Shown: positions 1 to 9,245 of the stretch, one piece after another
How positions within the stretch are numbered: position 1 is the first letter of the stretch
How the letters are laid out: every line of letters starts with the position of its first letter
Assembly: GCA_963736975.1 (NCBI GenBank)
Contig: CAVTQY010000001.1
Location: forward strand, 3,348,001 to 3,412,000
Source: CAVTQY01 sp963736975
GTDB taxonomy: Bacteria > Pseudomonadota > Alphaproteobacteria > Acetobacterales > Acetobacteraceae
DNA length: 64,000 nucleotides
Direction: 5' to 3'
Notes under the pieces: model-generated
What the model was told of the DNA's origin: nothing
Database searches by the model: none
The model's input: the letters and a program-made list of their open reading frames with translations, nothing else
Translations under genes and position numbers: made by a program

Positions 1-559
1 AACTGTCGATCCGTTCCTGGAAATTCTGCAGTTTGTAGGCGTATTCGGCCTGACGCTGGGCGAAGATCGCCGCCTGCAGGGCAAGATCAGTGTTGAGCCC
101 GGTATAGATGAACGGCCGCCCCTCGGTTTCCGCCTGCATCCGGCTGACTTGCGCCTGGAGGTTGGACACCTGGGCGGCGAGCGCATCCACATCCGCGGTG
201 GCGAAAGTGGGATCGAGCTGTGCCAGCACCTGCCCGGCCTGCACCTTCTCGCCCACATGCACGTCGATCGAGCGGACGATGGCGGTTTCCAACGGCTGCA
301 CGACCAGGACCGGGGCTTTCGACACCACCACGCCCCGCGCGCTCACCACGCGGTCAACCGGAATCAGGCCGAGCGCCAGCAGGATCGCCGCGAACATGCT
401 GGCGATGATCCACACCGTGCCGCGCGCCGAACGCGGCACGGGCGCGCTCAGCACCGCCGTCGATGGGGATTGGAACTCCAGGATGACGGGCAGCGCCGGA
501 TCATCCCGGTCAGCCGACAGCTCAGTCCCCTTGGACGAGCGTGGGAGCGAGAGCTGCAT
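1..559 (-). CDS. HlyD-family type I secretion periplasmic adaptor (N-terminal part)
   Basis: The gene runs off the left edge, so only about 186 N-terminal residues are seen. A cytoplasmic stretch of ~47 residues precedes one membrane helix (about residues 49-67). A biotinyl-lipoyl-like segment follows (VVSARGVVVSKAPVLVVQPL, then VHVGEKVQAGQVLAQLDP), and then a heptad-rich coiled-coil start. That order is typical of HlyD/membrane fusion proteins, which link an inner-membrane ABC exporter to TolC. The ATG at 559 lies inside the 3' end of the upstream exporter gene (which stops at 522), so the two are translationally coupled. Family identity is firm; the exported substrate is unknown. Confidence 0.88.
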   Translation of the reverse strand, partial: MQLSLPRSSKGTELSADRDDPALPVILEFQSPSTAVLSAPVPRSARGTVWIIASMFAAILLALGLIPVDRVVSARGVVVSKAPVLVVQPLETAIVRSIDVHVGEKVQAGQVLAQLDPTFATADVDALAAQVSNLQAQVSRMQAETEGRPFIYTGLNTDLALQAAIFAQRQAEYAYKLQNFQERIDS

Positions 560-2804
560 GGCGAGGACCTTGGGGTTCGAGATGGCGGTTTTGCTGTGCC
601 CAGAGTTGCCGATAAACCGAACAGCGTTCGAGCAGGACTCGGTGCGGCGCGAGATCCATGACACGGCCTTTTTCGAGCACCAGGATCTGATCGCATTCCG
701 TCAGTGACGAGAGGCGGTGCGAGACGATCACCATTGTACGGCCGCGGCCGATGCGCAACAGATTTGCGTTGACCAGCGCTTCGCTTTCCGGGTCCAGCGC
801 GCTGGTGGCTTCGTCCAGGATGAGGATGCGCGGGTCTTGAATGAGCGCGCGGGCAATCGCCAGACGCTGCTTCTGGCCGCCCGACAGATTGGGCGAGCCT
901 TCTTCGATATAGGTTTCGTAGCCGTTCGGCATACGCTCGATGAACTCTTCCGCGCCGGCAAGACGGGCGGCACGCACCGCATCCTCCAACGTAAGTCCGG
1001 GCCGCCCGGCAATGATGTTGTCCCGGATCGAACCACGGAACAGGAAATTATCTTGCAGTACCGTGCCGAAGCTCGACCGGAGGTGCCGCAGGTTGATCTC
1101 CCGCAGGTCCGCATTATCAATCTTGAGGAAACCGGAATAGTCCCGGTTGATCCCCTGCAGCAGCCGGGTGATGGTCGATTTGCCGGACCCGCTGCGCCCG
1201 ACGATCCCCAACATCGTGCCGGCGGGGACCGCGAAGGTGACCCGGTCGAGTGCCGGTGTTTTTGTCCCCGCATAGGTAAACGTAACATCGTCGAAACTGA
1301 TCGCTCCGGCGAATTTCGGCCGCAGGCCGCCGGACGCCGCATCGGCCTCCAGCGGACGGTTGAGCACCGCCGCGGCTTCATTGATGGCGCCGCCCACCTC
1401 CTCGAAATCCTCGATCAGGCGGGCGAGGCCGACCAACGGCTGAGCGACGCGCTGCGACAGCATCATGAAGGCGAACAAGCCGCCGATCGCGAAGCCGCTG
1501 CTGTCCTGGAGCGCGATATAGACGCCGATCATGATCACGCCGATCCACATGAACCGCTCGACCGGCGTGACCAGCGTCTGCGGCCAGTTCGCTAGCCGGC
1601 CGAAGGCCAGGCGCCAGCGTCCGACCTCGGCCACCCGCTCGTCCCACAGCGCTTTGCGCTGCGGCTCGAGGGCGAGCGATTTCACCGTTCTGACGCCGAA
1701 CACCGTTTCGCCGAGCGCCGCGTTCTTGTTGGTCTCGGCCTGGATGACGCGGAACAGCAGAAGCCGTAGCGGTTTCAGGAAGGCCAAGATGATCAGCGCG
1801 ATAACACAGGCGCAGACCAACACAATCCAGGCCAGCGTGCTGTCCAGCCAGAACAGGAACGGCAGCAGCACGACCAGCGTCAGCAAATCGAGGAAGGTCG
1901 TCAGCAGCTTGCCGGTGAGAAACTCGCGCACCCGGTGGATCTGGCTGATGCGGTACATCGTCTCGCCGGCCGGGTGGCGTTCGAAGTAATCGAGCGAGAG
2001 GCGGATAAGTCGGTTGAACACGTGCAGGTTCAGCCTGGTGTCGATCCGCACGCCGACGGTGAGCACGATCAGCCGGCGGGCGAAGCCGAGCAGTGTCTCA
2101 TACAGGATGAAAATACCCATGAGGACGGCGAGTACCGTTAGGGTGGAGTAGCTGTGATGCTCCAGCACCTTGTCCGCCACTGTCATGACCACGAGTGGCG
2201 GGAAAATGGCAAGGAAGCTCATGGTCAGCGATGCGATCCCTATATCGCGCAGGGATTTGCGCTCATGCAGGACCAGCCCGGCCAACCAGCGCATCGAGAA
2301 TGGGGCATCGGCCTCGGCAAGGCCGCGGTTGGCCCGGAGCAGGACCGTCTCACCCGACCAGACCTCGGACAGCCGGAGTTCATCAACGGCGACCGCGGCT
2401 TCCCCTTCCGGTGCCACCGGGTCCTTGATGAAGACAACCTTGTGCTCGGAATTCGAGCCTACAAGCAGGCCCGCACTGCCGTCGTTGAACAGCAGCACGG
2501 CCGGGCCGGCGTCCTGGAAGCGCAACAGATGGCGCCAGCGCAGGCGCACGGCGCGCGACCACATTCCGGTATTCTGGGCCCAGGCCGAGAGCGAGGCGGC
2601 CGAGGGATCGGCACTGTTGTCAGTATTGCGGAATTCGGCCGGATCAAGTTCCAGCCCGTAGTAGCGGGCGGCCATGATGACGGCCTGCAACCGCGGATGC
2701 AGGCCTTCGTCGCCCCGGTAACGGGGGACGATGTTGCCCGGCCCAGCTTCGGATAGTTTCTCCCGGCCCACAGGACCCGAGTTTATTCCGTCGGACAGGT
2801 CCAC
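522..2804 (-). CDS. Type I secretion ABC transporter with C39-like (non-peptidase) domain
   Basis: 760 residues from a GTG start. Residues ~35-160 resemble a C39 peptidase fold, but the catalytic cysteine position is not Cys (LHPRLQAVIMAARYYG), as in HlyB-type C39-like domains that bind substrate without cutting it. A six-helix ABC membrane domain follows. The ATPase domain has Walker A GRSGSGKST near residue 535, signature LSGGQKQR near 640, Walker B ILILDEATSALD and an H-loop VSHRLSS. It overlaps the HlyD adaptor gene downstream, which supports a two-gene type I secretion unit. No RTX or bacteriocin-like substrate gene is visible in the window. Confidence 0.92.
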   Translation of the reverse strand: MDLSDGINSGPVGREKLSEAGPGNIVPRYRGDEGLHPRLQAVIMAARYYGLELDPAEFRNTDNSADPSAASLSAWAQNTGMWSRAVRLRWRHLLRFQDAGPAVLLFNDGSAGLLVGSNSEHKVVFIKDPVAPEGEAAVAVDELRLSEVWSGETVLLRANRGLAEADAPFSMRWLAGLVLHERKSLRDIGIASLTMSFLAIFPPLVVMTVADKVLEHHSYSTLTVLAVLMGIFILYETLLGFARRLIVLTVGVRIDTRLNLHVFNRLIRLSLDYFERHPAGETMYRISQIHRVREFLTGKLLTTFLDLLTLVVLLPFLFWLDSTLAWIVLVCACVIALIILAFLKPLRLLLFRVIQAETNKNAALGETVFGVRTVKSLALEPQRKALWDERVAEVGRWRLAFGRLANWPQTLVTPVERFMWIGVIMIGVYIALQDSSGFAIGGLFAFMMLSQRVAQPLVGLARLIEDFEEVGGAINEAAAVLNRPLEADAASGGLRPKFAGAISFDDVTFTYAGTKTPALDRVTFAVPAGTMLGIVGRSGSGKSTITRLLQGINRDYSGFLKIDNADLREINLRHLRSSFGTVLQDNFLFRGSIRDNIIAGRPGLTLEDAVRAARLAGAEEFIERMPNGYETYIEEGSPNLSGGQKQRLAIARALIQDPRILILDEATSALDPESEALVNANLLRIGRGRTMVIVSHRLSSLTECDQILVLEKGRVMDLAPHRVLLERCSVYRQLWAQQNRHLEPQGPRHAALAPTLVQGD

Positions 2805-3069
2805 GCGCGATCCCTCTCAGCGGCCGGCGACAGCGGCAGGGTTTCCGATCGGAATGGACCGGCAGAGCGATCCAGTCCCGCCAGCTTAACTCTCCGCCAT
2901 TATGCCGCCATCCAGTGTCCAAGAGCAAACGAACTACGACAGACTTATGAAAATTCTCTTCGACCCCCCGGCTGGCACCTTCTATGACATGAAGCATGAT
3001 CACGGAAAAGCGATTTCGTCAGCGTCTCGGGCCCGATCCGCGGTGGAGACAAAGCAACGGGGTGATGTG

Positions 3070-4263
3070 ATGTCGCCAGCCGAGGACACAGTCGGGGCCT
3101 TTATTCCTGGGCCGCTTGTGGAGCTGCCACCGCTGGCGAGCGGCCGGCTGTCCGGGCTGAGTTTTGCCGTGAAGGACCTCTTTGATACGGCTGGAACCGT
3201 CACGACCTGCGGCAATCCCGATTGGGCGCGCACGCACCAACCGGCCGTCGCAACCGCCCCGGCGATCGTTTCCCTCCTGCAGGCCGGCGCGCGGCTGACC
3301 GGCAAGACAAAGACAGTGGAACTGGCCTATGGTCTGAGCGGCGAAAACATCTGGCATGGCACGCCGCTCAACCCACGCGCCACGGACCGCTTCCCGGGCG
3401 GGTCGAGCTGCGGCTCCGCCGCGGCGGTGGCGGCCGAGCTGGTCGATTTCGCGCTCGGCTCTGATACCGGCGGGTCGGTACGGATCCCGGCCAGTTACTG
3501 CGGCCTGTTCGGTATCCGGCCGAGCTTCGGTGCCGTCGGGCTTGCCGGCGCCCGCGCACTGGCCCCGAGCCTCGATACCTGCGGTTGGTTCGCCCGCACC
3601 GCCTCCATGCTCGCCGGGGTAGGGGAGGTGCTGTTGGGCGGGTCCCGCCAGGAACTGGCCGGGCCGATGCTCCGGTTTGAGGAGGCCTGGGTCAACGCTC
3701 AGCCGGAAGTGGCCGAAGCATTGCGCCTGCGGCTCGAGCGGCTGGAACAGATCCGCGGCCGGACCATCGGGCTGCGCCTGGCGCCGGAAGGCATCGATAG
3801 TTTCTTCGATCACTTTCGCACCGTGCAGGCGGAGGAGGCCTGGGCCACGCTAGGCGACTGGATCGAGGCCACGCAGCCGCGGTTCGGCCCCGGCGTGGCG
3901 GAGCGCTTCGCCGCGGCGCGCACCCTCGAGCCAGCCGCGGCTGCGCAAGGGCGTGCTTTCCGCAGGGTGCTTCAGGCCCGGATCAATCCCCTGCTCGCCG
4001 GCGATGCGGTGCTGGTTTACCCGACCAGTCCCTGTCCGGCGCCGCTGCTGACCGCCGGCCGGGCGGAGCAGGATGCGGTCCGTCAGGCCACGATTGGGGT
4101 GACAGCCATCGCCAGCCTTTGCGGCCTGCCCGAGGTCACCCTGCCGGTTGCCAATGTGAAAGGAGCTCCGGTCGGGCTGTCGCTGGTTGCCGCGCACGGC
4201 CGCGACAGTGCTCTGCTGGGATTTGCCTGTGACGCCGCCGCTGTGCTGGGCTTGCCGGTGTGA
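3070..4263 (+). CDS. Amidase signature family hydrolase
   Basis: 397 residues from the ATG at 3070; in-frame ATGs at 2902 and 2947 also exist, but the conserved fold begins just after 3070. The amidase signature is complete: catalytic Lys in AVKDLFD (about residue 35), cis-Ser in GGSSCGSAAAVAA (about 110) and nucleophile Ser in SDTGGSVRIPA (about 137). The family hydrolyses carboxamides by a Ser-Ser-Lys triad. The length is shorter than GatA (~480), and no gatB/gatC is adjacent, so a small-molecule amidase is more likely than the tRNA amidotransferase subunit. The specific substrate cannot be read from sequence. Confidence 0.9.
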   Translation: MSPAEDTVGAFIPGPLVELPPLASGRLSGLSFAVKDLFDTAGTVTTCGNPDWARTHQPAVATAPAIVSLLQAGARLTGKTKTVELAYGLSGENIWHGTPLNPRATDRFPGGSSCGSAAAVAAELVDFALGSDTGGSVRIPASYCGLFGIRPSFGAVGLAGARALAPSLDTCGWFARTASMLAGVGEVLLGGSRQELAGPMLRFEEAWVNAQPEVAEALRLRLERLEQIRGRTIGLRLAPEGIDSFFDHFRTVQAEEAWATLGDWIEATQPRFGPGVAERFAAARTLEPAAAAQGRAFRRVLQARINPLLAGDAVLVYPTSPCPAPLLTAGRAEQDAVRQATIGVTAIASLCGLPEVTLPVANVKGAPVGLSLVAAHGRDSALLGFACDAAAVLGLPV

Positions 4264-4282
4264 CCGACGCCCCGGAGCCAGC

Positions 4283-4801
4283 ATGCAGATCCGACCCGCC
4301 ACCGACGCGGACATTCCCGAGATCCAGTCGATCTATGCGTATCACGTGCTGAATGGCACGGGCACTTTCGAGGAGGAGCCGCCGCCGGTCGAGGAGATAT
4401 CGCAGCGTTTCCGTAAAGTGGTCGATCGTGGCTGGGACTGGCTGGTCGCCACAGACGCAACCGGCGTTCTGGGTTACGCCTACTATACGCAATTTCGCGA
4501 TCGCTCGGCCTATCGTTTTGCCGTCGAGAATAGCGTCTATGTCCGCGAGGACGTCCGCGGTCAGGGTGTGGGCAAGGGGCTGGTAGCGCAGCTCATCGCG
4601 GATGCCACCGGGCAGGGCTTCCGGCAGATGATCGCGGTGATCGGCGATTCCGAGAATGCCGGCTCGATCGGGGTGCATGCGAGCCTGGGGTTTCAGATGG
4701 CCGGAACGATGCGTGCCGTGGGGCTGAAATTCGGGCGTTGGTTGGATGTGGTGACGATGCAGCGCGCACTCGGACAGGGGGCTTCGGATGTGCCTGAGTG
4801 A
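4283..4801 (+). CDS. GNAT N-acetyltransferase, phosphinothricin acetyltransferase-like
   Basis: 172 residues from the ATG at 4283, 19 bases after the amidase stop, so probably cotranscribed. It opens with the family hallmark IRPATDADIPEIQSIYAYHVL and carries the acetyl-CoA pyrophosphate loop motif EDVRGQGVGKGLV, followed by ENAGSIGVHASLGFQMAG. This matches the Pat/YncA group, which acetylates phosphinothricin, methionine sulfoximine or related amino acids. The physiological substrate is not determinable. The neighbouring amidase suggests small amide or amine metabolism, but this is only context. Confidence 0.9.
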   Translation: MQIRPATDADIPEIQSIYAYHVLNGTGTFEEEPPPVEEISQRFRKVVDRGWDWLVATDATGVLGYAYYTQFRDRSAYRFAVENSVYVREDVRGQGVGKGLVAQLIADATGQGFRQMIAVIGDSENAGSIGVHASLGFQMAGTMRAVGLKFGRWLDVVTMQRALGQGASDVPE

Positions 4802-4836
4802 TTGCCGCATCCCGCTCATGACAGGACGGTAGCAAA

Positions 4837-5997
4837 CTACCCCTTCTTGCGAACGCCGTTTTTGCGCAGCAGGAACTCGCGGCCGATCTTCACCATCGGC
4901 ACGCCATCGTAATCGACGATATCGGCCGTGGCATAGGTTTCGTGCCAGGTATCCGGAATGAAACTGCCCGTCCCCACGGCGTCGATCGGCGCCCTTGCAT
5001 CAGCCATCACGCGGCATTTGTCCACGCCGAAGCCGGATGAAACGACAATCCGCACGCGCGGATAGCCGGCGGCGTCCAGCGCCTCCCGCGCACGCCATAT
5101 TGCAGCGGCCGAGACGCCGGTGCCGACCAGATAACGCAGTTCGGTCTCGCTCCGATATCGGCGGATCGCTCCCGGCGCGTGCCGTTCGAGCACCGCGTAG
5201 CTTTCGGCCGGATCGAGCCCCTCCAGGAATCGCCCGCCATGGGTATCGAGCCGTACCGCGAGCCGGCCGGCGGCCGCGAGATCGGCGAAGCGTGCACAAA
5301 CCGCGAGCGCATCCGTAATCTCATGGCCGAAATAATCGACCAGCACCGTCAGCGGCAGGTCAGGGAAGGTCGCGTGGAGCATCTCCGCGGCCCGCACAGT
5401 CGAGCCGGCATATCCGATCAACGAATGCGGCATGGTGCCGAAACCGCGCGCGGCGCCGAACCAATGCGCCGTGCCGTCATTGGCGTTGCCGACAAAGCCC
5501 CTGGCGCCTTCGAGCTTCGCCGCGGTGCTGCCGACCGAAGCCGCGTAGGCCATCATCTCCTGCATTTCGGCCCCGGCACAGTGGCGCGCCTCCATGCCGA
5601 GGAACTCGGCCTCCGGCAACGCGAGGCACATCTGATAGGCATTGTGCGCAGCGACGCAGGCCGGTCCGAGCTTCTGCAGCAGGATGGTCTCCAGGTCGGA
5701 GAGATGCACGAAGCTGCCGGTTATATACACGATCGGCTCGCCGGCGCCGACCCAGCTTCCTTCTTGAAACACCAAGTCGTTGTCGAACCGGGTCGCGCGC
5801 GCGGCCGCGACTTCGTCCAACCAGTTCAGCATCAGACGCGGGGCGGAAATCACCGGGCGGCGGAGGAACACCGCATAGGTGACCCGCTTGTCGCCGAACC
5901 GCTCGACCACTTCCCTCGTGCGGCTGAAATAGCTGTCGCCGCGGGCGGCGATATCGGCTTCCAGCGCGCGCATCGATGCGGCGCGGTCCGCGTTCAT
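4837..5997 (-). CDS. Nicotinate phosphoribosyltransferase family protein
   Basis: 386 residues. The family core is present: an N-terminal mixed domain, then HCAGAEMQEMMAYAASVGS, the GTMPHSLIG motif containing the active-site His, VLVDYFG, RLDTHGGRF and the phosphate-binding end SSGFGVDKCR...VGTGSF. Nicotinate phosphoribosyltransferase makes nicotinate mononucleotide from nicotinate and PRPP in NAD salvage. It starts 4 bases after the stop of the upstream DAHP synthase gene, so the two are probably cotranscribed, although the pathways are unrelated. Whether it is the housekeeping enzyme or a divergent paralogue cannot be told. Confidence 0.85.
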   Translation of the reverse strand: MNADRAASMRALEADIAARGDSYFSRTREVVERFGDKRVTYAVFLRRPVISAPRLMLNWLDEVAAARATRFDNDLVFQEGSWVGAGEPIVYITGSFVHLSDLETILLQKLGPACVAAHNAYQMCLALPEAEFLGMEARHCAGAEMQEMMAYAASVGSTAAKLEGARGFVGNANDGTAHWFGAARGFGTMPHSLIGYAGSTVRAAEMLHATFPDLPLTVLVDYFGHEITDALAVCARFADLAAAGRLAVRLDTHGGRFLEGLDPAESYAVLERHAPGAIRRYRSETELRYLVGTGVSAAAIWRAREALDAAGYPRVRIVVSSGFGVDKCRVMADARAPIDAVGTGSFIPDTWHETYATADIVDYDGVPMVKIGREFLLRKNGVRKKG

Positions 5998-6001
5998 GAC
6001 C

Positions 6002-7402
6002 CTATTGCGCGGCGACCGCCGGGGCGTGGCCGGTCAGCGAAGCCCCCAGGCGGCGCTCTTTCAGCTCCTCGGCCACCAGGAAGGCGAGCTCCAACGACTG
6101 CTCGGCATTGAGCCGCGGGTCGCAGAAGGTTTCGTACCGCTGCGAGAGGTCCGCCTCGGTGAGGCGGTGCGCCCCGCCCGTGCACTCGGTCACGTTCTGC
6201 CCGGTCATCTCCACATGCACGCCGCCGGCCCAGGTGCCTTCCGCGGCATGAATACCGAAGAAGCTGCGCACCTCCGACAGGATCGCATCGAAGCTGCGCG
6301 TCTTCAGGTTGGCGGCGGTGGAGATCGTGTTGCCGTGCATCGGGTCGCAGATCCATACCGCTTTGTGGCCGGCCCGCTCCACGGCACGAACCAGCGGCGG
6401 CAGGCGCTTCTCCACCTTTTCGGCGCCCATCCGGCTGATCAGCGTGATGCGTCCCGCCTCGTTGGCCGGGTTGAGCAGGTCGAGGATGCGCAGCAAGTCG
6501 TCGGGTTCCAGGCTCGGGCCTGCCTTCATGCCAATCGGGTTTTTCAGTCCGCGCAGGAACTCCACATGCGCGCCGTCGGCCTGACGGGTGCGGTCGCCGA
6601 TCCAGAGGAAATGTGCCGAGCAGCCATACCATTCGCCGGTGGTGGAATCGACGCGGGTCAGCGCGTGTTCGTAGGGCAGCAGCAGCGCCTCATGCGCCAC
6701 GTAGAAGTCTGTCTCCCGCATGTCGCGCGTCGTTTGGCTGGTCATACCGCACGCGGCCATGAAGGACAGCGTCTCGTCGATGCGGTGCGCGATGTCGCGG
6801 TAGCGGTCGGCGAGTGGCGAGCGCTCGACAAAGCCGAGATTCCAACGGTGCACCTCGTGCAGGTCGGCATAGCCGCCGGAGGCGAAGGCGCGCAGGAGGT
6901 TGAGCTTGCTGGCCGACTGGAAATAGGCGAGTTCCATGCGCGCCGGGTCGGGGATGCGTGCTTCCGCGGTGAAATCCGGTCCGTTGATGATGTCGCCGCG
7001 GTAGCTGGGCAGCGCGACACCATCCTGGGTTTCGCTATCGGAGCTGCGCGGCTTGGCAAATTGGCCGGCCATGCGGCCCATCTTCACCACCGGCAGGCTG
7101 GCGCCGAAGGTCAGCACCACGGCCATTTGCAGCAGCACTCGGAAGGTGTCGCGCAGGATGTTGGCGGTGAAATCGGTGAAACTTTCGGCGCAGTCGCCGC
7201 CGAGCAGGACGAAGGCTTTGCCTTCCGCCGCCGTCGCCAGCGCAGCCTTCAGCCGCCGCGCCTCGCCGGCAAAGACCAGTGGGGGGTAGCGGCGCAGCTT
7301 GCGTTCGATCGCCTCGAGCTGGGCGGCATCGGGATAGGCCGGCGCCTGGCGGACCGGGCGGGTGCGCCAGCCGTCAGGGGTCCACGGAATGGTCGGGGTC
7401 AT
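6002..7402 (-). CDS. aroG: 3-deoxy-7-phosphoheptulonate synthase, class II
   Basis: 466 residues, the usual length of plant/actinobacterial-type class II DAHP synthase. It catalyses the first shikimate-pathway step, condensing phosphoenolpyruvate and erythrose 4-phosphate. Recognisable blocks are FVLLGGDCAESF (metal-ligand Cys), GRMAGQFAKPRS, RVDSTTGEWYG, the PEP-binding GMKAGPSLEPDDLL, VWICDPMHGNTI with a metal-ligand His, and TECTGG near the C-terminus. The ATG at 7402 follows an AGGAGCG ribosome site. It is transcribed towards the nicotinate phosphoribosyltransferase-like gene. Confidence 0.95.
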   Translation of the reverse strand: MTPTIPWTPDGWRTRPVRQAPAYPDAAQLEAIERKLRRYPPLVFAGEARRLKAALATAAEGKAFVLLGGDCAESFTDFTANILRDTFRVLLQMAVVLTFGASLPVVKMGRMAGQFAKPRSSDSETQDGVALPSYRGDIINGPDFTAEARIPDPARMELAYFQSASKLNLLRAFASGGYADLHEVHRWNLGFVERSPLADRYRDIAHRIDETLSFMAACGMTSQTTRDMRETDFYVAHEALLLPYEHALTRVDSTTGEWYGCSAHFLWIGDRTRQADGAHVEFLRGLKNPIGMKAGPSLEPDDLLRILDLLNPANEAGRITLISRMGAEKVEKRLPPLVRAVERAGHKAVWICDPMHGNTISTAANLKTRSFDAILSEVRSFFGIHAAEGTWAGGVHVEMTGQNVTECTGGAHRLTEADLSQRYETFCDPRLNAEQSLELAFLVAEELKERRLGASLTGHAPAVAAQ

Positions 7403-7561
7403 GGGCTCGCTCCTGGGCTGCCCCGAATGGCTGCCCGGGGGCGTTATGGCTGGATTTTGCCCGGGAAGCTATGCTGGCGCTGGACGGTCATGGCCGGCGT
7501 AGGCAGCGAAGGCCGCCATGGCGAGTGCAGGGCGATCATAAGGGAAGCCCAAGGCTGCCTG

Positions 7562-9145
7562 TCAGGTCCGTCTTACGTTCCAGAAGATCGGGCCGTAGCC
7601 GTCCAGCACGCCGGTTATGTCGTGCTGGTACGACGTGGACCAGAAGGTCTGGCCGAGCGGGACATAGGGCACGTCCTGCAGCGCTTGCAGTTGCAACTCT
7701 ACGGCGATCCTCTGTTGCGCTTCGACGTCCGGTGCGTCGATCCATTGCTGCCGCAGGGCCTCGATCTTCGGAGCGGTGGGCCAGCCCATCAGCGCATCCT
7801 TGCCGTTGCCGCGCAGGAATACGTGGCCGACGGGATTGGCCTGGTCGAGCCCGGCCCAGAAGGTGTTGAACACACCCCAGCCGCCTTTGTCCGGCGGGTC
7901 CATCTTGACACGGCGCTGCACGACCGTCCCCCAGTCCATCGACTGGTAATCGACGTTCAGCCCCATCTTCTTCATCTGGTCGGCGCAGACATCCGCCTCG
8001 GCCTTGAGCAGGGGGAAATCGGTGGGAGCCAACAGGATCACCTTCTCGCCCTTATAACCGGCGGCCTCGATCTCCTTTTTCACCGCGGCGTAGTCACGCG
8101 GCGTGGTGAACACATCGAGACCCGCGGTGCTCGCCATCGGCGTGCCGGGGGTAAAGATGCCGGCGGGCACGTGCCAGAGGCTCGGGTCGGTGCCGGCAAC
8201 CGCTTCCATAAATTCGCGCTGGTCAATTCCCTTGAGCATCGCCCGGCGAATGGCAGGATTATCGAACGGCGGCCACAGTTCATTGAGACGCATGCAGGCC
8301 ATCAGGCCGGTGGGATCGATGATCCGCACGGCCGTGCCCTGCCGCAGCAGCGGCAGCATGTCGTCGGTAGGATTTTCCCACCAGTCCATTTCCTTGTTCT
8401 GCATTGCTGCGACGGCAGTGCCCGGATCCTTGATCACATGCCACTCGACCCGATCGAAATTGGCAATCTTGGGGCCTGAGGTCCAGTCGGGCGCGCCGCC
8501 GCCGCGCGGCTTGTAGGCGTCGTTGCGTTCGTAAACTGCCAGTGCGCCGACCACCCGTTCCTTGGCGTTCCACTTGAACGGGCCGCTGCCGACCATCTCG
8601 GTGATCGCCTTGAATGGATCGGTGCTGGCGAGACGCTCGGGCATCATTGCGGCGAAATTGCTGCCCGGCTTGCCGAGCGCGTCGGGCAGCAGGGCGAACG
8701 GTTTCTTCAGGCGGAAGACGATGGTCTTGTCGTCCGGCGCGGAAAGCTCGTCGGTGTAGAGAAGCAGCGTCTGACCGAAGGGGTCGCGCTTGCCCCAGCG
8801 CTGGATCGAGGCGACGCAGTCGCGCGCCAGCACCTTCTCGCCGTCATGCCAGGCGAGGCCGTCGCGGAGCGTCAGCGTCCAGCGCCTGCCGTCGTCCTCG
8901 ACGGTATGACCTGAAACCATCTGCGGCTGCGGCTTGTAGGTATGGTCGATGCCATACAGCGTGTCGAAGATCATGAACCCGTGGTTACGGGTGACATAAG
9001 CGGTGGTCCAGATCGGATCGAGAATGGTCGGGTCCGATTGCGGGATGAATTTAAGCACCCGCTGGCCGGCGCCGCGGGAGATACGAGGAGTAGCAAGCGC
9101 CGCAGTGGCAGCCCCGGCTCCGGCCAGGAAGGTGCGACGTTCCAT
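7562..9145 (-). CDS. ABC transporter substrate-binding protein, peptide/opine family 5 (DppA-like)
   Basis: 527 residues with a twin-arginine-like leader (MERRTFLAGAGAATAALATP) ending before the mature start at about residue 25. The body matches SBP family 5: ILDPIWTTAYVTRNHGFMIFD, LRDGLAWHDGEKVLARDCV, a WGKRDPFGQ insert, and a C-terminal region listing lobe contacts (DVPYVPLGQ). Such lipid-free periplasmic receptors deliver di- or oligopeptides, opines or similar solutes to a Dpp/Opp-type permease. No permease or ATPase gene is adjacent on either side, so it is an orphan receptor in this window. Confidence 0.9.
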   Translation of the reverse strand: MERRTFLAGAGAATAALATPRISRGAGQRVLKFIPQSDPTILDPIWTTAYVTRNHGFMIFDTLYGIDHTYKPQPQMVSGHTVEDDGRRWTLTLRDGLAWHDGEKVLARDCVASIQRWGKRDPFGQTLLLYTDELSAPDDKTIVFRLKKPFALLPDALGKPGSNFAAMMPERLASTDPFKAITEMVGSGPFKWNAKERVVGALAVYERNDAYKPRGGGAPDWTSGPKIANFDRVEWHVIKDPGTAVAAMQNKEMDWWENPTDDMLPLLRQGTAVRIIDPTGLMACMRLNELWPPFDNPAIRRAMLKGIDQREFMEAVAGTDPSLWHVPAGIFTPGTPMASTAGLDVFTTPRDYAAVKKEIEAAGYKGEKVILLAPTDFPLLKAEADVCADQMKKMGLNVDYQSMDWGTVVQRRVKMDPPDKGGWGVFNTFWAGLDQANPVGHVFLRGNGKDALMGWPTAPKIEALRQQWIDAPDVEAQQRIAVELQLQALQDVPYVPLGQTFWSTSYQHDITGVLDGYGPIFWNVRRT

Positions 9146-9245
9146 CGGGTTGGCCTCCTTGGCCGTCGGTGCTCAAAGCGGGGCAGGATGATGACAGTCG
9201 CCGGCCATGCGGCGCAAGTACTGCTTCGACGGGGGAGACGACCTG

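Noticed and set aside
3070..4263. GatA (Glu-tRNA amidotransferase subunit A)
   Set aside because: About 80 residues too short and without gatB/gatC neighbours, so a general amidase is preferred.
4187..4282. Upstream start for the GNAT gene at 4187
   Set aside because: It would overlap the amidase by 77 bases; the family's N-terminus begins exactly at the ATG at 4283.
5996..8479. 827-codon open frame on the plus strand
   Set aside because: It lies opposite DAHP synthase and the peptide-binding protein, whose motifs are unambiguous; the frame is a GC-rich antisense shadow.
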